Shown: piece by piece, positions 60,812 to 64,000 of the stretch
Position numbering within the stretch: position 1 is the first letter of the stretch
How the letters are laid out: each line of letters starts with the position of its first letter
Assembly: GCA_040879965.1 (NCBI GenBank)
Contig: JBBDJI010000012.1
Location: forward strand, 1 to 64,000
Direction of reading: 5' to 3'
From: Candidatus Babeliales bacterium
Lineage (GTDB): Bacteria > Babelota > Babeliae > Babelales > JACPOV01
Length of the DNA stretch: 64,000 nt
Notes under the pieces: generated by a model
The model's database searches: none
What the model was told of the DNA's origin: nothing
Seen by the model: the letters and a program-made list of their open reading frames with translations, nothing else
Position numbers and translations under genes: made by a program

Positions 60812-61822
60812 ATGATAATCTACAATAGATCCTTTTTGTTTGCGTTACTTGCTTTCTGTTTCATTTCAACTCAAAACACTTTTAGCGATCAATTATCGCC
60901 CGTTTTGCTTAAAAATGATGCTTCTGTTCAAGCAATAAAACCAATAGAACAATCGGTTTTTATTAAAAAAACAGCACCGCAAGAAAAAAAATCTGATCAA
61001 GAACTAACAGTACAAATTACTAATAAAAGATATCCAAAAAAAGTAGTAATGAAAAAACCGATAAAAAAGCCGCAACCAATTGTGCTTAAAGATCCCGCAA
61101 AAGACCGTCTTTTAAAAAAAACTATTCGCGATATGACAATTGATGAATTGATCATTGCTAAAGAGTATGCAAGTTTACATAGTCTTCAAGATCTCGTCTT
61201 AAAATATATTGAACGGCTTATTGTGCTTGCTAAAGATCCAGACTTACTTTCTTCATTGCGTCTTGAACTTGCTGATATTTATTTTGAAAAAGCTGAAATG
61301 AAAAAAGCAGGAAAATTATACTTAGAATATGTTAAATTTTATCCTGGCAGTAAAAAACGTGATTATGCAGAATATAAAGCAGTATTAACACGATTTTATG
61401 CTCGTCTTAAGCCGCCATTAGATCAATCGAAAACAAGAAAAACTATTATATTGGCTAATCATTATCTTGAACGTTCTAACGCAACAATAAAAGAATACAC
61501 CCAAGAAATAGAAAAAATGCGTATTGAATGCTATCAAGATTTATATGAATATGAAGTAGGCATTTTTTATCAATATCTAAATCGCGAACGATGGATAGCA
61601 GCACAAACACGATTGAAAAATATTAAAGAAGAATTATTGCCTGCTATGCATGATATTGAACCACATTTATTAGAACTTGAGGGATTGCTTGCGCAAAAAC
61701 AAGGAAATGAAACATTGGTTAATGAAATGTTGGCAAAATTGCAAACAAATTTTCCAAAACATACACCAACGGTATTCATTGCTCACAATAAAACAAAAAA
61801 ATCATATGTTGATCGCTTCTGA
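60812..61822 (+). CDS. bamD: BamD-like outer-membrane assembly protein
   Basis: 336 residues. Hydrophobic N-terminus (FLFALLAFCFISTQNTFS) without a clear lipobox. A basic, Lys-rich region (residues about 55-90) precedes TPR repeats: LRLELADIYFEKAEMKKAGK, KKRDYAEYKAVLTRFYARLK with the BamD-type PPLDQSKTRKTIILANHYLE, and IFYQYLNRERWIAAQTRLKN. The D-Q-x-x-T and the paired TPRs support BamD (ComL/YfiO), which binds BamA and barrel substrates; the length is greater than the usual 245 residues because of the N-terminal extension. Lack of a lipid anchor is unusual for BamD. Overlaps yraN. Confidence 0.75.
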   Translation: MIIYNRSFLFALLAFCFISTQNTFSDQLSPVLLKNDASVQAIKPIEQSVFIKKTAPQEKKSDQELTVQITNKRYPKKVVMKKPIKKPQPIVLKDPAKDRLLKKTIRDMTIDELIIAKEYASLHSLQDLVLKYIERLIVLAKDPDLLSSLRLELADIYFEKAEMKKAGKLYLEYVKFYPGSKKRDYAEYKAVLTRFYARLKPPLDQSKTRKTIILANHYLERSNATIKEYTQEIEKMRIECYQDLYEYEVGIFYQYLNRERWIAAQTRLKNIKEELLPAMHDIEPHLLELEGLLAQKQGNETLVNEMLAKLQTNFPKHTPTVFIAHNKTKKSYVDRF

Positions 61823-62198
61823 AAATTGTAGCTCAAGTGCATCCAAAAAGATTGCTTTAGGAATATACGGTGAAAAACTTATAGCTACTTATTTAAAAAA
61901 AAATGGCTATAGTATTTTGAAGCAAAACTACCGTATTCGCGGTGGTGAAGTTGATATTATTGCACAACAAAATAATACGATTATTTTTGTAGAAGTAAAG
62001 ACACGCAGAAATAGCTATTTCAATCTTTCGCAAGTAATTGTGCCTGCAAAACAGCAAGCTATTATACGTACCGCAGAACACTTTTTATTAATGCATCACA
62101 TAAAAAATTGTGTTATTCGGTTTGATTTAGCATTAATCGATAATCTTAATAATGTAACCTATATTCCAAATGCATTCACTAAATCGAGTAAAATTTAA
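61806..62198 (+). CDS. yraN: YraN/UPF0102 family nuclease-fold protein
   Basis: 130 residues from the ATG at 61806, which overlaps the bamD end by 17 bp; a longer frame from 61677 lies wholly inside bamD. The fold of Holliday-junction-resolvase-like endonucleases is visible: GIYGEKLIATYLKKNGYSIL, then YRIRGGEVDIIAQQNN and IIFVEVKTRRNSYF (D-E-x-K metal-binding pattern). Function of YraN is not established. Between bamD and cdsA on one transcript. Confidence 0.9.
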   Translation: MLIASENCSSSASKKIALGIYGEKLIATYLKKNGYSILKQNYRIRGGEVDIIAQQNNTIIFVEVKTRRNSYFNLSQVIVPAKQQAIIRTAEHFLLMHHIKNCVIRFDLALIDNLNNVTYIPNAFTKSSKI

Positions 62199-62200
62199 CC

Positions 62201-62845
62201 ATGGAATGGAATTTTTTTTTACGAGCATTAACTGGATTTATTTTTGCTTTAACCGTATTTTCTACTTTCTTTTTATTACCTTCTTATTGTTTTTCATTAT
62301 TACTTACCATTTTCTTTTTCTATATATTCCTTTTCGAATGGCCGCAATTAACAAATAATAATCCTTTTCTGTATTGGTTGGGTCTCATATTTTATCTAAT
62401 AATACCTTTTATATGTCTTATCATATTAAATGAATCAACCGCATATCGTCCCTTGGTGGCATTAACTTTTGTTATCGCTTTTAGTAATGATACGGTAGCC
62501 TATTTGGTAGGAAAGCATTGGGGTATCCATAAAATATCTCCTCAGGTTAGCCCAAAAAAGACTTGGGAGGGTTTTTTTGCTGGCTGTAGCGCTTCCATAA
62601 TAAGTTTTGGCTTATTTCATAAATTAGCTCTTGGCTATTTTGATGTAGTTTTTACTCTTTTTCTTGGTTTTTTATTAGCAGTTACTGCTTTTTTGAGTGA
62701 TTTGCTTGAATCATACCTTAAGCGTAAAGCCAATATCAAAGACAGCGGGCATATATTACCAGGGCATGGAGGCTTACTTGATAGGCTTGATAGCAGTTTA
62801 TTTTTGGCCATAATTATATTTATACTCAAAAATTTTTTAATTTAA
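62201..62845 (+). CDS. cdsA: Phosphatidate cytidylyltransferase
   Basis: 214 residues. Makes CDP-diacylglycerol from phosphatidic acid and CTP, the branch point of phospholipid synthesis, at the inner membrane. About six membrane helices; the family signature at the end reads FLSDLLESYLKRKANIKDSG then HILPGHGGLLDRLDS, with the metal-binding Asp residues, and SPKKTWEGFFAGC lies before it. Short version of the enzyme (family 250-300 residues), with fewer N-terminal helices. Begins two bases after the yraN stop, so translation is coupled. Last gene of the bamD-yraN-cdsA unit. Confidence 0.93.
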   Translation: MEWNFFLRALTGFIFALTVFSTFFLLPSYCFSLLLTIFFFYIFLFEWPQLTNNNPFLYWLGLIFYLIIPFICLIILNESTAYRPLVALTFVIAFSNDTVAYLVGKHWGIHKISPQVSPKKTWEGFFAGCSASIISFGLFHKLALGYFDVVFTLFLGFLLAVTAFLSDLLESYLKRKANIKDSGHILPGHGGLLDRLDSSLFLAIIIFILKNFLI

Positions 62846-63058
62846 CTTGACGATTCTAAAAAATAATGAAAAAACTTTTCAGCTTGAAAATCTCCAATTG
62901 AATATTTTCTTTTTTTGTACTGTTTTTCAGGCAATTTGGAGCCAAATAATAAATAATCTAAAGATACTATTTATCATTCTATTTGAATAATTTAAACACT
63001 ACATTTCATGAAATACATATTAATCATTTGAATTATTTTTTATTTTTTATTGTGTTTA

Positions 63059-63086
63059 TTGACAAAATAATATTTTTATTTAAATT
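63059..63086 (+). promoter_or_regulatory. Promoter of the secreted protein at 63171, in a 325-bp gene-free stretch
   Basis: TTGACA (63059-63064, perfect), 16 bp, TAAATT (63081-63086, weak -10). The gene-free stretch from 62846 to 63170 is very AT-rich and shows no other feature, apart from this promoter and the GGAGG site before 63171. Confidence 0.5.
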
Positions 63087-63170
63087 AGATAATGATAATG
63101 TCTTGTAATGGTTACAAGATAAACAGAATAATAAGAAGTATTATTTTTAATCTAATTATGGAGGTCATTC

Positions 63171-63932
63171 ATGAATACTTCACGAATCTTATCTATTTTC
63201 ATGTTTCTTAGTTTAGCTGGTGCGCAAGTATCTGCAATGGAACCAACCAAGCAGGCGCTTAGCATAAGTTTCCAGTGGATGAAAGAAAACTGTTCTAATG
63301 TTATAACAATTGCCAAAAATCATCCGCTTTATGCAGCAGGTTTAACCGCAGTCGGTGTAACAACTACAGGTACTTACTTTTGGTTAACTAAAAAAGATAA
63401 AGTTAAGCAAACAGAAGAACTTTCAGAAAAAAAACAAAACGCTGCTAAAAAGTTTTTAGCAAATCATAAGCTTAGCTTAGGATTAGGAACAGCTGCTCTA
63501 ATAACAACTGGTGGTCTTTATGCAGCTAACAGTCATGGTTACTTAGAAGGTGCTAAGGAAAAAGCACAAGGTCTTTGGAATTATGTACCAAGCATGACAA
63601 CTGTAAAAAGCTATGTACCATCATTCGGTTGGAAATCTGGCGTAACTGCAGCAGCAGTAGTTGGTGCAGGTTTTGGTTATAAGTATTTGAAATCTGACGC
63701 TAAAAAATCAGAAATCAAAGATACTAAAACTGATACAACAGTAGTTACAAAGAAAAATAATCCATCAGCTACTGGAACTTTTACTAGACCAGGAAAAGCT
63801 AATGACGCTGTCACCATGGTAAAAAAATCAACTAAAGAAATAGCTCTACAGTACATAGCATTTCTTAGTAATATGAAAAGCAACTTTCTTAACAATGCTA
63901 AAGCACAATTTGAAATTAGCTTTCCTAGCTAA
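63171..63932 (+). CDS. Exported membrane-associated protein, unknown
   Basis: 253 residues. GGAGG precedes the ATG. Signal peptide (ILSIFMFLSLAGAQVSA, then M-E-P). Three hydrophobic helices follow, each in a similar setting: LYAAGLTAVGVTTTGTYFWL, LSLGLGTAALITTGGLYAAN and GVTAAAVVGAGFGYKYLKS, each preceded by a Tyr or Pro-containing segment and followed by a Lys/Asp-rich one. This looks like a threefold internal repeat. The end is basic and helical. Family not recognised. It has its own promoter and a terminator at 63966, so it is probably strongly expressed. Confidence 0.82.
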   Translation: MNTSRILSIFMFLSLAGAQVSAMEPTKQALSISFQWMKENCSNVITIAKNHPLYAAGLTAVGVTTTGTYFWLTKKDKVKQTEELSEKKQNAAKKFLANHKLSLGLGTAALITTGGLYAANSHGYLEGAKEKAQGLWNYVPSMTTVKSYVPSFGWKSGVTAAAVVGAGFGYKYLKSDAKKSEIKDTKTDTTVVTKKNNPSATGTFTRPGKANDAVTMVKKSTKEIALQYIAFLSNMKSNFLNNAKAQFEISFPS

Positions 63933-63965
63933 AGCGATTGATAATGAATAGTTTATAACAAATAA

Positions 63966-64000
63966 AGAATACACCAAAAAATTTGTTTTTGGTGTATTCT
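63966..64000 (+). terminator. Rho-independent terminator at the right window edge
   Basis: Perfect 15-nt arms AGAATACACCAAAAA/TTTTTGGTGTATTCT (63966-63980 and 63986-64000) with a 5-nt loop. The following U run would lie outside the window. Confidence 0.75.

Noticed and set aside
1-64000. CRISPR arrays, rRNA genes, tmRNA, RNase P RNA and toxin-antitoxin pairs
   Set aside because: No regularly spaced repeats, no rRNA-like sequence and no tmRNA tag or other conserved RNA motifs were found on reading both strands. Absence of small structured RNAs cannot be proved without a covariance search.

Overview
The window is AT-rich, densely packed bacterial DNA. It looks like an intracellular or amoeba-associated lineage, most probably Candidatus Dependentiae (TM6). 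The reasons are indirect: a diderm envelope set (BamD-like, TamB-like, several outer-membrane-barrel-like proteins), scattered type IV pilus/type II secretion parts (GspE/PilB ATPase, a prepilin-like protein, PilM/PilN-like pair), many small lineage-specific secreted proteins whose signal peptides often end in an A-M-E-like stretch, amino-acid import rather than synthesis, and a decayed gene for a eukaryote-type mitochondrial carrier. No rRNA is present, so the assignment is an inference. Genes commonly end in TGA, so the standard code applies.

Layout. 0-9.8 kb holds housekeeping genes: typA (cut by the left edge), rpsF-rpsR, an S24-type repressor, rnhB, a HAS-barrel protein, ftsY, prmC and a PilM/PilN-like pair. 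9.9-24.5 kb mixes core genes (mutL, a deaD-type helicase, a PfpI-family protein) with secreted or membrane proteins of unknown role, including an alpha/beta-hydrolase-like protein and a membrane-targeted AAA+ ATPase. 24.5-34 kb has a P-type ATPase, an exported MsrA-MsrB fusion, an M48 peptidase, NagZ, HdeD-like, a membrane-anchored L7/L12 C-terminal domain and Ogt. 34-36.6 kb is a polar-amino-acid ABC transporter operon (ATPase, permease, binding protein) preceded by a consensus promoter and a short histidine-rich reading frame that looks like an attenuation leader peptide. 36.6-45.1 kb holds arfB, an exported peroxiredoxin and a cluster of surface-type proteins (TolB-like and YVTN propellers, two barrel proteins).

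45.1-52.1 kb is a graveyard: a secreted-protein gene broken by a GC-rich hairpin element, a mitochondrial-carrier pseudogene, a duplicated peroxiredoxin scrap, an IS5-type transposase remnant with terminal inverted repeats, and a large serine recombinase pseudogene whose stop codon lies inside the 3' end of tRNA-Glu. A 26-bp imperfect direct repeat of that tRNA end at 47.72 kb suggests an old integrated element of about 4.4 kb. 52.1-64 kb returns to core genes: tRNA-Lys/tRNA-Glu, mgtE, rluD, a PLD-type nuclease, tamB-pseudopilin-gspE, bamD-yraN-cdsA and a secreted membrane-associated protein.

The strongest candidate for something undescribed is the His-codon leader in front of the amino-acid transporter. 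Also of note are a gene whose only plausible start is AUU and a chimeric pseudogene joining a cyclase start to a UDP-glucose dehydrogenase piece.
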